The notes under the pieces were generated by a model. That model worked only from the letters and a program-made list of their open reading frames with translations. It was not told the DNA's origin and made no database searches. From SAR92 clade bacterium H231 (lineage in GTDB: Bacteria; Pseudomonadota; Gammaproteobacteria; Pseudomonadales; Porticoccaceae), in assembly GCA_025153775.1 (NCBI GenBank), contig JAOALC010000003.1, positions 434,001-498,000 on the forward strand: 64,000 nucleotides of DNA. Direction: 5' to 3'. This document shows, piece after piece, positions 49,685 through 58,827 of this stretch. Made by a program: the position numbers and the translations under genes. Every line of letters begins with the position of its first letter. Position 1 is the stretch's first letter.

Positions 49685-51142
49685 TTAAGCCTGCTTGTCG
49701 GTGGCGGGCCTGTGCTCTTGCAGTGCAATCTGAGAATAACCATAGATCACGGCAATAATAGGACAGAGAATATTGAAGAAGGCAAAGGGGGCATACATAA
49801 AGGTGCTAACCCCCAGGGTAGCTGACATATAGGCGCCGCAAGTATTCCAGGGCACTAGTGCCGAGGTCAATGTGCCAGAATCCTCTAGGGTACGAGCCAG
49901 ATTAATTGTGCTGAGCTGGCGCTCTTCATAGGATTTAACAAACATCTGCCCTGGGATAACAATGGACAGATACTGGTCGGCAGCCAGAAGATTGGTGCCT
50001 ATACAGGTGCCTACGGTGGCAACAATTAAATCACCTGCGGACTTAACTCGGCTCAGAGCTGCCTCCACTAGACGCTCGAGCAGACCTGTGCGGCGCATGG
50101 CGCCCCCAAAGGCCATGGCATTGATAACCAGACCTATGGTGGTGAGCATGCTGCTCATGCCCCCCTTGGATAGCAGGGCATCCAGAGATGCATTGCCTGT
50201 ATCGGAACTGTAACCCAGAAACATGGAGCTAAATAATCCTTTAAATACCGCGGCACCTTCATTCAGGCTGCTGTCATTGGCTAGGGCAATCACTGTGTCC
50301 CACTGGAAAACTGCAGCAAATAAGCAGCCTGCCAAGGTGCCACAAATCAATGTTGACAGGGCAGGGAGCTTTTTCACTGCCATGGTCAACAGCAGGATCA
50401 TAGGGATTAGCATTAGCGGGCTAATCTTAAAAGTCTCTTGCATGGCGGCCTGCAAAGTCTCGATATCATCGATCACCAGATTGGTACCGCTGCCAATGCC
50501 CAGGATAAAGAACAGCACCAGAGTGATCAGAAAGCCGGGAATAGTGGTCCACAGCATATGTTGAATATGGTCAAACAGATTGTTGCTGGTTACTGCGGCC
50601 GCCAGGTTGGTAGTCTCTGACAGTGGCGAGAGTTTGTCGCCAAAATAGGCACCGGAAATAATAGCTCCGGCGCTGGCAGCCAGGGATAGATCCAGTGCTG
50701 CGGCAATACCCATCAGGCCTATGCCCAGGGTGCCGGCCACTGTCCAGGAGCTACCAATGCTAAAGCCCAGCAGGGCGCAGACCAGACAGGCAGTCAGATA
50801 AAAATAATCTGGCGACATCAGCTGAACCCCATAGTAGATCATGCTGGGCACAGTGCCCGAGAGTATCCAGCTGCCGATCAGTGCACCGACCATCAGCAGT
50901 ATAAGCAGTGACTGCAGCGATACCGCTATGGTATCTATCATGCCCTGCTCAATCTCTTTCCAGCTGTGACCATTTTTAATACCGATCATGGCGGCTACAG
51001 CTGCGGCCATAATCAGTGCCACCTGATTGGGGCCAAAGGAATCCAGCCCAAACACATACACAGTGCCGGCCAGCATGGTAATTAAAATAACCACCGGAGT
51101 GATGGCATCCAGTAAGCTGGGTTTTGTTATTATTTTGCTCAT
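49685..51142 (-). CDS. nhaC: NhaC family Na+/H+ antiporter
   Basis: A 485-residue membrane protein with about twelve hydrophobic segments. The NhaC signature is present (SIGSSWTVAGTLGIGLMGIA, ISGAYFGDKLSPLSETTNLA) together with the C-terminal LEDSGTLTSALVPWNTCGAY. The family exchanges Na+ and H+, and some members exchange organic acids such as malate or lactate instead. It lies 60 bases after the Lrp gene and 10 before the M28 gene. Because an Lrp regulator and two peptidases share the transcript, a substrate linked to amino acid use cannot be excluded. Confidence 0.9.
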   Translation of the reverse strand: MSKIITKPSLLDAITPVVILITMLAGTVYVFGLDSFGPNQVALIMAAAVAAMIGIKNGHSWKEIEQGMIDTIAVSLQSLLILLMVGALIGSWILSGTVPSMIYYGVQLMSPDYFYLTACLVCALLGFSIGSSWTVAGTLGIGLMGIAAALDLSLAASAGAIISGAYFGDKLSPLSETTNLAAAVTSNNLFDHIQHMLWTTIPGFLITLVLFFILGIGSGTNLVIDDIETLQAAMQETFKISPLMLIPMILLLTMAVKKLPALSTLICGTLAGCLFAAVFQWDTVIALANDSSLNEGAAVFKGLFSSMFLGYSSDTGNASLDALLSKGGMSSMLTTIGLVINAMAFGGAMRRTGLLERLVEAALSRVKSAGDLIVATVGTCIGTNLLAADQYLSIVIPGQMFVKSYEERQLSTINLARTLEDSGTLTSALVPWNTCGAYMSATLGVSTFMYAPFAFFNILCPIIAVIYGYSQIALQEHRPATDKQA

Positions 51143-51202
51143 AGGGGGATCAGTATCTGCTAATAATTTATTTTTGGAGCCGCTAAGTTACCAGTCTGCC
51201 CG

Positions 51203-51625
51203 CTATCTATCTACCTTTCTGGACAATACAATATGGCTGAGAGTTTTTTCTACTCCATCCAGGGTAGCTATGCGGTCGATGCTATTGTCCAGGGCCTCGG
51301 TGGTGGCCTCAGTGACCTTGGCGATTAAATCGTATTGACCGCTAATGGTGCAAAGCATATCCAGCTGAGGCACTTTATGGATCTGGCGAACAATATCGGC
51401 CGTCTTTCTGGGAATCACCGAAATCATAATATAGGCGCTGACCTGCTGCTGTTGGTAATGGGGGTTAATTTTGATGGTGTAACCCTGGATTACACCGCTG
51501 CGCTCAAGTCTCTCCATGGTCTGCTGCACTGTAGCCCGACTTAAACCCAGCTCATTGGCCAGGTCTGAAACTGTACGACGGCTATTTTCCTGGAGCAAAC
51601 GCAGCAGTTGCTGTTCATTTTTCAT
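51203..51625 (-). CDS. Lrp/AsnC family transcriptional regulator
   Basis: A 140-residue regulator: residues 1-60 are a winged helix-turn-helix (LLRLLQENSRRTVSDLANEL, LSRATVQQTMERLERSGVIQ) and residues about 65-140 the RAM ligand-binding domain (AYIMISVIPRKTADIVRQIH .. LCTISGQYDLIAKVTEATTE). Such proteins form octamers and respond to amino acids. It is divergent from the PLP group III decarboxylase at 51752 and upstream of nhaC. The 126-base gap contains repeated CAAAATGA/TCATTTTG elements, so it probably controls the decarboxylase and itself. Confidence 0.92.
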   Translation of the reverse strand: MKNEQQLLRLLQENSRRTVSDLANELGLSRATVQQTMERLERSGVIQGYTIKINPHYQQQQVSAYIMISVIPRKTADIVRQIHKVPQLDMLCTISGQYDLIAKVTEATTEALDNSIDRIATLDGVEKTLSHIVLSRKVDR

Positions 51626-51645
51626 GTCAATATGCCAATTTATAA

Positions 51646-51678
51646 ATCATTTTGATAATTAATAATATACAAAATGAT
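51646..51678. promoter_or_regulatory. Probable Lrp-type operator between the Lrp gene and the decarboxylase
   Basis: ATCATTTTG at 51646-51654 and CAAAATGAT at 51670-51678 are perfect 9-bp inverted arms with a 15-bp AT-rich spacer. A third half-site, CAAAATGA, lies at 51692-51699. AT-rich dyads of this kind are typical Lrp/AsnC binding sites. The ATG at 51674 lies inside the dyad, which argues that the decarboxylase starts at 51752. Confidence 0.6.
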
Positions 51679-51751
51679 AAGAATGGCAATACAAAATGAC
51701 AATTTAAAGCCCTACAATAATTCCATCTTAGGTACTTATATTAGGTGTGAA

Positions 51752-52927
51752 ATGAGTCAGGCGGCAGCGGTTCAACTAAATAACAATATTAAAACTCAAC
51801 AGCGATTGATGGTGGAGGAAGACTGCCGTCAGCAGATCGCCTTTACCGCGCCCCATACCCAAAACTATCTGGAGCCTGTGCTGGCAATGTCCAGACAGCG
51901 ACTGCGCGACAATGCCCGACGGTTTATGGCAGCTATGCCAAGAGTACGAGCGCATTTTGCGGTGAAAGCTAATCCCGATCCTGAAATTCTGCAGATTTTT
52001 AAACAGGAGGGTACCTGCTTCGAAGTTGCCTCTATTGCAGAGATAGATGCCATGGTGAAGCTGGATGTGGATATGGAGACAGTGTTCTACTCCAACCCGA
52101 TAAAATCCCCGGTCTCTATTGCCCATGCCGCTCGAGCTGGCATGCTCTGGTACTCTGTGGATACGCCAGAAGAGGTGACTAAAATTGCCGCCATCAAGCC
52201 TGATGCCAAGCTCTATCTGCGTATTGAAGTCAGCAATGAAGGCTCTAACTGGCCTCTGGCCGGAAAGTTTGGCGCTAGCCCCTCCGGTGTAGAAATGATT
52301 ATTGAAACCGCTAAACGTCTGAATATGCAGATCTGCGGTGTTACCTTTCATGTGGGTTCCCAGTGCGGCAATATCAGTAACTGGGTGGAGGGAATCAAGG
52401 CAGCAAAAGCGCTGTTCGCCAAGCTGTCTGACCATGGATTTGCACCTGAACTACTCAACCTAGGTGGCGGCTATCCGCTGCAATTTAGCGGTGATGAGCC
52501 CAGCATTGAAGAGATTGGTGCTGAGATCAATAAAGCGCTGGAGTCTATCCCTGAGCAGATTCAGGTAATGGCTGAGCCCGGACGGTTTTTGGTAGGATCT
52601 GCCGGCTGTCTGTTGACTCAGGTAGTGGGTGTGGCCACCCGCGATGATGTGCGTTGGGTCTATCTGGATACTGGTTTCTACGGAGGCCTACTGGAGATTA
52701 CCGGAGACTTTCCTGTCAATCTTATCAGCGAGCGCACCGGTGAGCCCGGTACCTGGACCATGGCTGGGCCAACCTGTGATTCCATCGATGTTATGGGTCG
52801 CCACACATTGCCAGACAATACCCAGGCTGAGGATTTTATCTATATGCCCAATCTGGGCGCCTACTGCACCACCTGTGCCTGCGACTTCAACGGTTTCCCC
52901 GTACCTGTTTTGCGCATGGTGGACTAG
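51752..52927 (+). CDS. PLP group III (alanine racemase-fold) ornithine/lysine decarboxylase
   Basis: A 391-residue decarboxylase of the eukaryote-like ODC family. The PLP lysine is in HFAVKANPDPEIL near residue 72. FEVASIAEIDAM, HVGSQCGNISNW, NLGGGYPLQF, AEPGRFLVGSAG, and the active-site Cys in GPTCDSIDVM all follow. It decarboxylates ornithine to putrescine or lysine to cadaverine; specificity is not readable by eye. I start at ATG 51752 (AGGTG 6 bases upstream); the frame is open from 51674 but that stretch is an operator. Neighbouring glutaryl-CoA dehydrogenase and aminotransferase genes would fit a lysine/cadaverine role. A terminator follows at 53016. Confidence 0.88.
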   Translation: MSQAAAVQLNNNIKTQQRLMVEEDCRQQIAFTAPHTQNYLEPVLAMSRQRLRDNARRFMAAMPRVRAHFAVKANPDPEILQIFKQEGTCFEVASIAEIDAMVKLDVDMETVFYSNPIKSPVSIAHAARAGMLWYSVDTPEEVTKIAAIKPDAKLYLRIEVSNEGSNWPLAGKFGASPSGVEMIIETAKRLNMQICGVTFHVGSQCGNISNWVEGIKAAKALFAKLSDHGFAPELLNLGGGYPLQFSGDEPSIEEIGAEINKALESIPEQIQVMAEPGRFLVGSAGCLLTQVVGVATRDDVRWVYLDTGFYGGLLEITGDFPVNLISERTGEPGTWTMAGPTCDSIDVMGRHTLPDNTQAEDFIYMPNLGAYCTTCACDFNGFPVPVLRMVD

Positions 52928-53015
52928 GGTAGAGAAATATTGTCTAACTGGTGCATCCAAATGGCGCTTTGATCGCGTCTAATCTGTAAATCTAGTACTG
53001 TTAAAGCTATAGCGC

Positions 53016-53052
53016 ATCTGGCCCTGCTCTCAGGGCCAGATATGGTTTTTTT
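53016..53052 (+). terminator. Intrinsic terminator after the decarboxylase gene
   Basis: ATCTGGCCCTG (53016-53026), loop CTCT, CAGGGCCAGAT (53031-53041): an 11-bp perfect stem followed closely by seven T at 53046-53052. The DUF885 ribosome binding site begins directly after it, so that gene needs its own promoter or read-through. Confidence 0.85.
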
Positions 53053-53066
53053 AGGGGGCTCAATAA

Positions 53067-54887
53067 ATGTCTGCAGCAATAAAAATATTTAAATATCTTG
53101 TCGGCCTACTATTGGTGGCTGTGCTGGGAGCCTATTTTTGGTTCTGGGCCACCCCTGTCGGCATCAACAACTACATCAACAAAGTGAGTTTTCAGCTGGC
53201 CATTGATTCTCCTGAACTGATTACTGCTCTGGGTATTATTGATAATACGCCTCTGGATTTTCACAGTGGCAAACTGGCCTCCTATACCCTGGAGGCGGAG
53301 GAGGAGTCCCTGGCCAGGTTGCGGACTGCTCGCGCCGGCCTTGATAATTACGGCCCCGAGGGGCTTGAGGGGCAGGAGCTTCTCAGCTGGCAGATAGCGG
53401 CGTGGTTTTTTGAGGATCTAATTCGCTCCGCAGAGCACCCCTATGGCGGCTATATGGTCAATCAGATTTCTGGTCCTATGGTGAACTTGCCACAGTTTTT
53501 GACCGACCGACACCAAATTATTAATGATAAAAGCCTGACCCGCTATATTTCGCGCCTAGAGGAATTTGGCAGAGTTATAGGGGAGGTCAAACTGCGGGTG
53601 ATGGACGCCAGAGACAATGGCACGGTGCCACCGGATTTTATTATTGAAAAAGTGTTGGTGGGTATGCGCGCATTTTCCGAGGCCTCGGGCAACGACAATG
53701 TACTGATTGCCAACCTGCCAGCCAAGCTGGAGAAACTCGACAATATAAGTCCAGAGCGCAAGCTGCTGCTCAGTGAGCAGGCGGTAGATATAGTCGACAA
53801 TCAGATTGTTCCCCAGTATCTGGAGATGATAGCCCTGTTTGAGACGCTTTTGAGCGAGACTAATCATGATGCTGGTATCTGGCGCCTGCCCCAGGGCGAG
53901 GCAATCTACACACAGGCTCTAAAGTCCAACACTACCACTGATATGAGTGCTGAACAGATACATCAGTTAGGTCTTTCTGAGGTAGCCCGCATTGAGCTTG
54001 AAATGGCTCAAATTTTGACCGAGCTGGGTATGACCGAAGGCAGTATATTTGAGCGAATTCAGACTCTTATGGAGCTGCCGGAACACAACTTTCCCAACAC
54101 TGACGAGGGGCGCGCTGAACAGATTGCCTACTTAAACCAGGTGAATGATCAGCTGATGGCTATGGCTGACCAGCACTTTGTCACCATTCCTCCGCAGCCT
54201 CTGGAAATACTGCGGGTACCTCTTTATGCTCAGGATTCCTCCCCCGGGGGTTACTATCAGCCGCCGGCGCTGGATGGTTCTACACCAGGACGTTTTTATA
54301 TCAACCAAAAAGATACCAGTGACAATCCGCGCTGGAAACTACCCACCTTTATGTACCACGAGGGGGCGCCTGGCCACCATTTTCAGATTTCCGCGGCCCA
54401 GCTAATTGAGGATGTCCCACTGCTGCGAAAGCTGAGCCCATTTAGTGCCTATACTGAGGGCTGGGCCCTGTATGCGGAGCGCATTGCCTTTGCTGATATG
54501 GCTGTCTACGACCAAGACCCTCTGGGCAATCTGGGCCGTCTGCAGGACGAGATGTTTCGGGCTGTGCGGCTGGTGGTGGATACAGGTATGCACGCCAAGC
54601 GATGGAGTCGGGAAAAAGCCATTGACTATATGAGGGTAAAAACCGGGCTTACTCAGGCTGAGGTTACTCGAGAGATTGAGCGCTATGTGGTCTGGCCTGG
54701 CCAGGCTACCTCCTACAAAGTGGGGCAGCAGGCTATTTTGGCAGTGCGGGCTAAGGCTGAACTGGCCCTGGGTGAACAGTTTGACAGCAGACTGTTCCAT
54801 GAGGCGCTTTTGTCCAGCGGCGCTATGCCTCTGGCGATTCTAGAGTGGAATATAGACCAGTGGATCGCTCAGCAGAAAGCTAAATAA
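53067..54887 (+). CDS. DUF885 family membrane-anchored metallopeptidase-like protein
   Basis: A 606-residue protein with an N-terminal membrane anchor (about 8-28, YLVGLLLVAVLGAYFWFWA) and a large DUF885 domain. The presumed zinc motif YHEGAPGHHFQ (family HExxPGHH) is at about residue 430, followed by YTEGWALYAERIAF, which supplies the further ligand, and GQATSYKVGQQ near the C-terminus. The family is predicted to be periplasmic peptidases related to M1/M32-like enzymes. AGGGGG stands 9 bases before the ATG. Its stop overlaps by 8 bases the 3' end of the convergent CoA-transferase gene. Confidence 0.88.
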   Translation: MSAAIKIFKYLVGLLLVAVLGAYFWFWATPVGINNYINKVSFQLAIDSPELITALGIIDNTPLDFHSGKLASYTLEAEEESLARLRTARAGLDNYGPEGLEGQELLSWQIAAWFFEDLIRSAEHPYGGYMVNQISGPMVNLPQFLTDRHQIINDKSLTRYISRLEEFGRVIGEVKLRVMDARDNGTVPPDFIIEKVLVGMRAFSEASGNDNVLIANLPAKLEKLDNISPERKLLLSEQAVDIVDNQIVPQYLEMIALFETLLSETNHDAGIWRLPQGEAIYTQALKSNTTTDMSAEQIHQLGLSEVARIELEMAQILTELGMTEGSIFERIQTLMELPEHNFPNTDEGRAEQIAYLNQVNDQLMAMADQHFVTIPPQPLEILRVPLYAQDSSPGGYYQPPALDGSTPGRFYINQKDTSDNPRWKLPTFMYHEGAPGHHFQISAAQLIEDVPLLRKLSPFSAYTEGWALYAERIAFADMAVYDQDPLGNLGRLQDEMFRAVRLVVDTGMHAKRWSREKAIDYMRVKTGLTQAEVTREIERYVVWPGQATSYKVGQQAILAVRAKAELALGEQFDSRLFHEALLSSGAMPLAILEWNIDQWIAQQKAK

Positions 54888-56100
54888 CCGACTTATTGCG
54901 CAGAGTTTCGATTTGTAACTCTGTGTACTCGAGGTACTCCCCTAGTACGGAAGCAGTGTCATCTCCAAGGGATGGAGGTGGCACTGCATATTCTATAGCG
55001 GTGCGACTGTAGTTGATTGGATTGCCCACCAGTTGCACCTCTCCAGCACGTTTATCTTCCATGGTTACCAACATTTTGCGAGCCAGTATCTGGGGGTTCT
55101 GAAAAACCTGATCTATGGTATTGATTGGGCCACAGGGTACCTGATGCTGTTCCAGCAGCTGCAACCATTGCTCACTGCCGCGCTGGGCGAGGCGCAGACT
55201 AATCTCTGTGCAGAGTGACTGACGGTTGCTGACCCGCGCTGAGTTGGTGGCATAGTCGCTATTATCTGCCCAGTCAGGCATATCCAGCACTGAGCAAAGG
55301 CGTCTGAATTGACTGTCATTACCTACAGCTAAAATAAGATGGCCATCGGCGGTGGCAAAGGCCTGATAGGGGACTATATTGGGGTGTGCATTGCCCAGGC
55401 GGCCAGGAACAGTGCCACCGGTTAGATAGTTGCTGGCCTGATTAGCTAGCACAGCAGCCTGTACATCCAGCAGTGCCAGATCTATATACTGACCAAGACC
55501 AGACCTGTGACGCTCCAGCAGAGCGCCCTGAATTGCATTGGCGGCATAGAGTCCGGTAAACAGGTCGGTTACTGCAACCCCCACTTTTACCGGGCCGCCG
55601 TTTTCATGGTCCGGATCGCCGGTGATACTCATTAGTCCGCCCATACCCTGAATTAAAAAGTCATAGCCTGGACGTTCGGCATAGGGGCCGGTTTGGCCGA
55701 AACCGGTAATTGAGCAGTAGACTAAGCCGGGGTTTATCTCAGCCATGGAGGCATAGTCCAGGCCATATTTTTTCAGCCCATCCACCTTGTAGTTTTCGAT
55801 CAGCACATCAGCTTGCAGTGCCAGTTGGCGGATAATCTCCTGCCCTTCGGGCTGGGTGATATCCACAGTCACCGACTGTTTACCGCGGTTGGTGCAGAAG
55901 AAATAGGCGGCGTCTTCGGTATTATTACCGGCTCTATCTTTAAGGTAGGGAGGCCCCCAGTGGCGGGTGTCGTCACCCACTTCCGGGCGCTCTATTTTTA
56001 TTACTTCAGCACCCAGATCGGCGAGCATCTGACCGGCCCAGGGGCCAGCCAGAACGCGGCTCATATCCAGTACTTTATATCCAGCCAGTGGTCCTGCCAT
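54880..56100 (-). CDS. CaiB/BaiF CoA-transferase, probable glutarate CoA-transferase
   Basis: A 406-residue family III CoA-transferase (PLAGYKVLDMSRVLAGPWAG, GAEVIKIERPEVGDDTRHWG, TVDITQPEGQEII, SITGFGQTGPYAERPGYDFL) with the catalytic Asp in VAVTDLFTGLYAANA. It lies 5 bases downstream of the glutaryl-CoA dehydrogenase gene on the same strand. This pairing is the one seen for succinyl-CoA:glutarate CoA-transferases, so I infer that it charges glutarate to glutaryl-CoA for its neighbour. It is distinct from the CoA-transferase at 45028, with which it shares only family features. Confidence 0.88.
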   Translation of the reverse strand: MAGPLAGYKVLDMSRVLAGPWAGQMLADLGAEVIKIERPEVGDDTRHWGPPYLKDRAGNNTEDAAYFFCTNRGKQSVTVDITQPEGQEIIRQLALQADVLIENYKVDGLKKYGLDYASMAEINPGLVYCSITGFGQTGPYAERPGYDFLIQGMGGLMSITGDPDHENGGPVKVGVAVTDLFTGLYAANAIQGALLERHRSGLGQYIDLALLDVQAAVLANQASNYLTGGTVPGRLGNAHPNIVPYQAFATADGHLILAVGNDSQFRRLCSVLDMPDWADNSDYATNSARVSNRQSLCTEISLRLAQRGSEQWLQLLEQHQVPCGPINTIDQVFQNPQILARKMLVTMEDKRAGEVQLVGNPINYSRTAIEYAVPPPSLGDDTASVLGEYLEYTELQIETLRNKSVI

Positions 56101-56105
56101 AAGGC

Positions 56106-57287
56106 TTACCCGAAGGCCGGAATACCGGTCTGAGCGCGACCCAGAATTAGCGCATGCACATCGGCGGTGCCCTCGTAGGTGTTGACCACCTCGAGGTTGA
56201 GCATATGGCGCATCACTGAATACTCATCGGAGATACCGTTGCCGCCGTGCATATCTCTGGCCATACGAGCTATATCCAAGGCTTTGCTGCAGTTATTGCG
56301 TTTCATTAATGAAATAAGTTCGGGAGCCAGTTCGCCGCGATCTTTCAGGCGACCGGCGCGCAGGGAACCCTGCAGGCCCAGGCTAATTTCAGTCTGCATA
56401 TTGGCCAGCTTCATCTGAATCAGCTGAGTAGCAGCCAGAGGCCGGTTAAACTGCACGCGGTCCATGCAGTATTGACGTGCCCCATGCCAGCAGTCTTCGG
56501 CGGCGCCCATAACGCCCCAGCTGATACCGTAACGGGCTGAGTTGAGGCAGCCAAATGGACCTTTCAGGCCCTGCACATTAGGCATTAGTTGATCTTCTGG
56601 CACAAACACCTCATCCATCACAATCTCGCCAGTGATTGAGGCGCGCAGTGCCAGCTTGCCTTCAATTTTGGGGGCGGATAAACCTTTCATGTCTTTATCC
56701 AGAATAAACCCACGGATAATGCCGTCGTCAGTTTTGGCCCAGACCACAAAGACATCGGCAATAGGCGAGTTGCTGATCCACATTTTGCTGCCGGATAACA
56801 GGTAGCCGCCATCGACGGTTTTGGCGCGGGTTTTCATACCACCTGGGTCTGAGCCAGCATCTGGCTCGGTCAGGCCGAAACAGCCCACCCACTCGCCAGT
56901 GGCGAGCTTTGGCAGATATTTCTCGCGCTGCTGCTCTGTGCCGTAGGTATAGATGGGGTACATCACCAGACTGGATTGCACACTCATCATTGAACGATAA
57001 CCGGAGTCCACCCGTTCAATTTCTCTGGCCACCAGCCCGTAGCAGACATAGTTGACGCCGGAGCATCCGTAGCCATCAATAGTGGCGCCCAGCAGGCCCA
57101 ATTCGCCCATCTCGTTAAAGATAGCTCGGTCAGTGGCTTCGTTGCTAAAGGCTTGACGCACTCTGGGTGCGAGTTTTTCCTGAGCATAGTTGGCCGCAGT
57201 GTCGCGCACCAGCCGCTCTTCATCCGTTAACTGATCATCCAGATTAAATGGATCTTGCCAATTAAATTTTCCCCAATCACCAGCCAT
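56106..57287 (-). CDS. gcdH: Glutaryl-CoA dehydrogenase
   Basis: A 393-residue acyl-CoA dehydrogenase of the GcdH branch. Landmarks are [80 protein letters not shown], and the C-terminal [20 protein letters not shown], which carries the catalytic Glu. It oxidises and decarboxylates glutaryl-CoA to crotonyl-CoA using FAD. The gene starts 4 bases after the aminotransferase gene's stop and precedes the CoA-transferase by 5 bases, giving one transcript for the end of lysine/cadaverine breakdown. Confidence 0.94.
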   Translation of the reverse strand: MAGDWGKFNWQDPFNLDDQLTDEERLVRDTAANYAQEKLAPRVRQAFSNEATDRAIFNEMGELGLLGATIDGYGCSGVNYVCYGLVAREIERVDSGYRSMMSVQSSLVMYPIYTYGTEQQREKYLPKLATGEWVGCFGLTEPDAGSDPGGMKTRAKTVDGGYLLSGSKMWISNSPIADVFVVWAKTDDGIIRGFILDKDMKGLSAPKIEGKLALRASITGEIVMDEVFVPEDQLMPNVQGLKGPFGCLNSARYGISWGVMGAAEDCWHGARQYCMDRVQFNRPLAATQLIQMKLANMQTEISLGLQGSLRAGRLKDRGELAPELISLMKRNNCSKALDIARMARDMHGGNGISDEYSVMRHMLNLEVVNTYEGTADVHALILGRAQTGIPAFG

Positions 57288-57291
57288 GTTG

Positions 57292-58662
57292 CTAACCCTT
57301 CACTTGATAATGGTGCGCCGTGGCGTCTAGCGCACTGGTTGCACGTTCGATTAATAGATCAATTTCTTCATGGCTGCTGACAAATGGCGGTGAAATAATC
57401 ATTGAATCGCCCACTGCGCGCATGACTAAATTATTGCTGATGCAGAACTCACGGCAGATACCGCCAGATTTTTGTTCTGGCTCCAGGCGCTCTTTAGTTG
57501 CTTTGTTGCGCACCAGCTCGATGGAACCCAGCATGCCAATACCGCGCACATGGCCCACAATCGGATGCTCTGCCAGAGCCTGCCATTTGCTCTGTAAATA
57601 GGGGCCCACATCGTTGGCTACCAGGTCTACCATATTTTCACTTTCAATAATTTCTAGGGTCGCCAGCGCTGCAGAGCAGGCAATCGGATGGCCGGAGTAG
57701 GTAAAGCCATGGCCAAACTCACCACCGGAACCTGTGATCACACTGGCCACTTTCTCGCTGACCATAACACCACCCAGAGGCTGAAAGCCATTGGTAACCG
57801 CTTTGGCAAAGGTCATCAGATCTGGTTCTGTACCATATGTCTGGCAACCAAACATGTTACCTGTGCGGCCAAATCCGCAGATCACCTCGTCGCTGATAAA
57901 CAGAATGTCGCGCTCTTTAAGGATGCGGCTGACCTCCGGCCAGTAGCTGTCTGGTGGCACTATTACGCCACCGGCTCCCTGGATGGGCTCGGCAATAAAG
58001 GCGGCGACATTTTCAGCCCCCAGCTCATCAATACGTTTTTCTAATTCACGGGCCGCCTGCAGTCCGAATTCATGGGCGCTGAGCTCACCGCCGCTGCAGT
58101 ACCAGTTGGGGTCGGCTATATGCTGAACATAGGGCAGGGTTTCAAACTGATTATGGACAAACTCAAAGCCACCCAGGCTGGCTGAGGCAATGGTGCTGCC
58201 GTGGTAGGCATTGGTGCGAGATAGAATAATGCGCTTGTTGGGCTGATCTTTAAGATCCCAGTAGCGGCGCACCAGGCGGATATTGGTGTCATTGGCCTCT
58301 GATCCGGAGCCGGTAAAAAACACATGGGTAAACTGATCTGGGGTCATGTTTACTAGGCGATCGGCCAGCTCTACTGCCGGTGCATTGCTGCACTGGAAAA
58401 AATTATTGTAGTAGGGCAGTTCCTGAAACTGTTTGCTTACCGCTTCAGCAATTTTGGGTTGGCTATAACCCAGACTGCAGCACCAGAGTCCAGACATGGC
58501 GTCGAGCAGTTTATTGCCATCTGTGTCATAGATGTAAATATGCTCTGCGCGGTTGATAATTCTGCCGGGCTTTTTTGCATAGTCGCCAAAGTCGGTGAAG
58601 GGATGCAGATGACGACGCGCATCTAATTGCTGCCACTGTTCAGTCGTTAGCATCTTGGTCAT
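57292..58662 (-). CDS. Class III aminotransferase, SpuC-like (diamine-pyruvate)
   Basis: A 456-residue PLP aminotransferase. [103 protein letters not shown], and the PLP lysine in [16 protein letters not shown] closely follow the putrescine-pyruvate aminotransferase SpuC pattern. It would transfer an amino group from putrescine, cadaverine or a related amine to pyruvate. I start at ATG 58662, preceded by GAGAGACC, rather than further upstream at 58764. It is the first gene of the run with gcdH and the CoA-transferase. Confidence 0.9.
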   Translation of the reverse strand: MTKMLTTEQWQQLDARRHLHPFTDFGDYAKKPGRIINRAEHIYIYDTDGNKLLDAMSGLWCCSLGYSQPKIAEAVSKQFQELPYYNNFFQCSNAPAVELADRLVNMTPDQFTHVFFTGSGSEANDTNIRLVRRYWDLKDQPNKRIILSRTNAYHGSTIASASLGGFEFVHNQFETLPYVQHIADPNWYCSGGELSAHEFGLQAARELEKRIDELGAENVAAFIAEPIQGAGGVIVPPDSYWPEVSRILKERDILFISDEVICGFGRTGNMFGCQTYGTEPDLMTFAKAVTNGFQPLGGVMVSEKVASVITGSGGEFGHGFTYSGHPIACSAALATLEIIESENMVDLVANDVGPYLQSKWQALAEHPIVGHVRGIGMLGSIELVRNKATKERLEPEQKSGGICREFCISNNLVMRAVGDSMIISPPFVSSHEEIDLLIERATSALDATAHHYQVKG

Positions 58663-58827
58663 AGCTGGTCTCTCGGATTGCTTAATTAATCGGCTGCTGC
58701 GCTGGGGTTGAAACTGAATACTACAGCAGGGAAAAGGTTGTGGTTCACTGCTGTTATTAGACACCAGAGAAGGCCCGCAGTCATGTACCCAAAGGGGTGG
58801 GCGAGCCCTGTTCCACCTCAGTTGACT

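Noticed and set aside
51776-52435. 219-codon open frame antisense to the group III decarboxylase
   Set aside because: Fully inside a well-supported gene on the other strand, with no recognisable domain.
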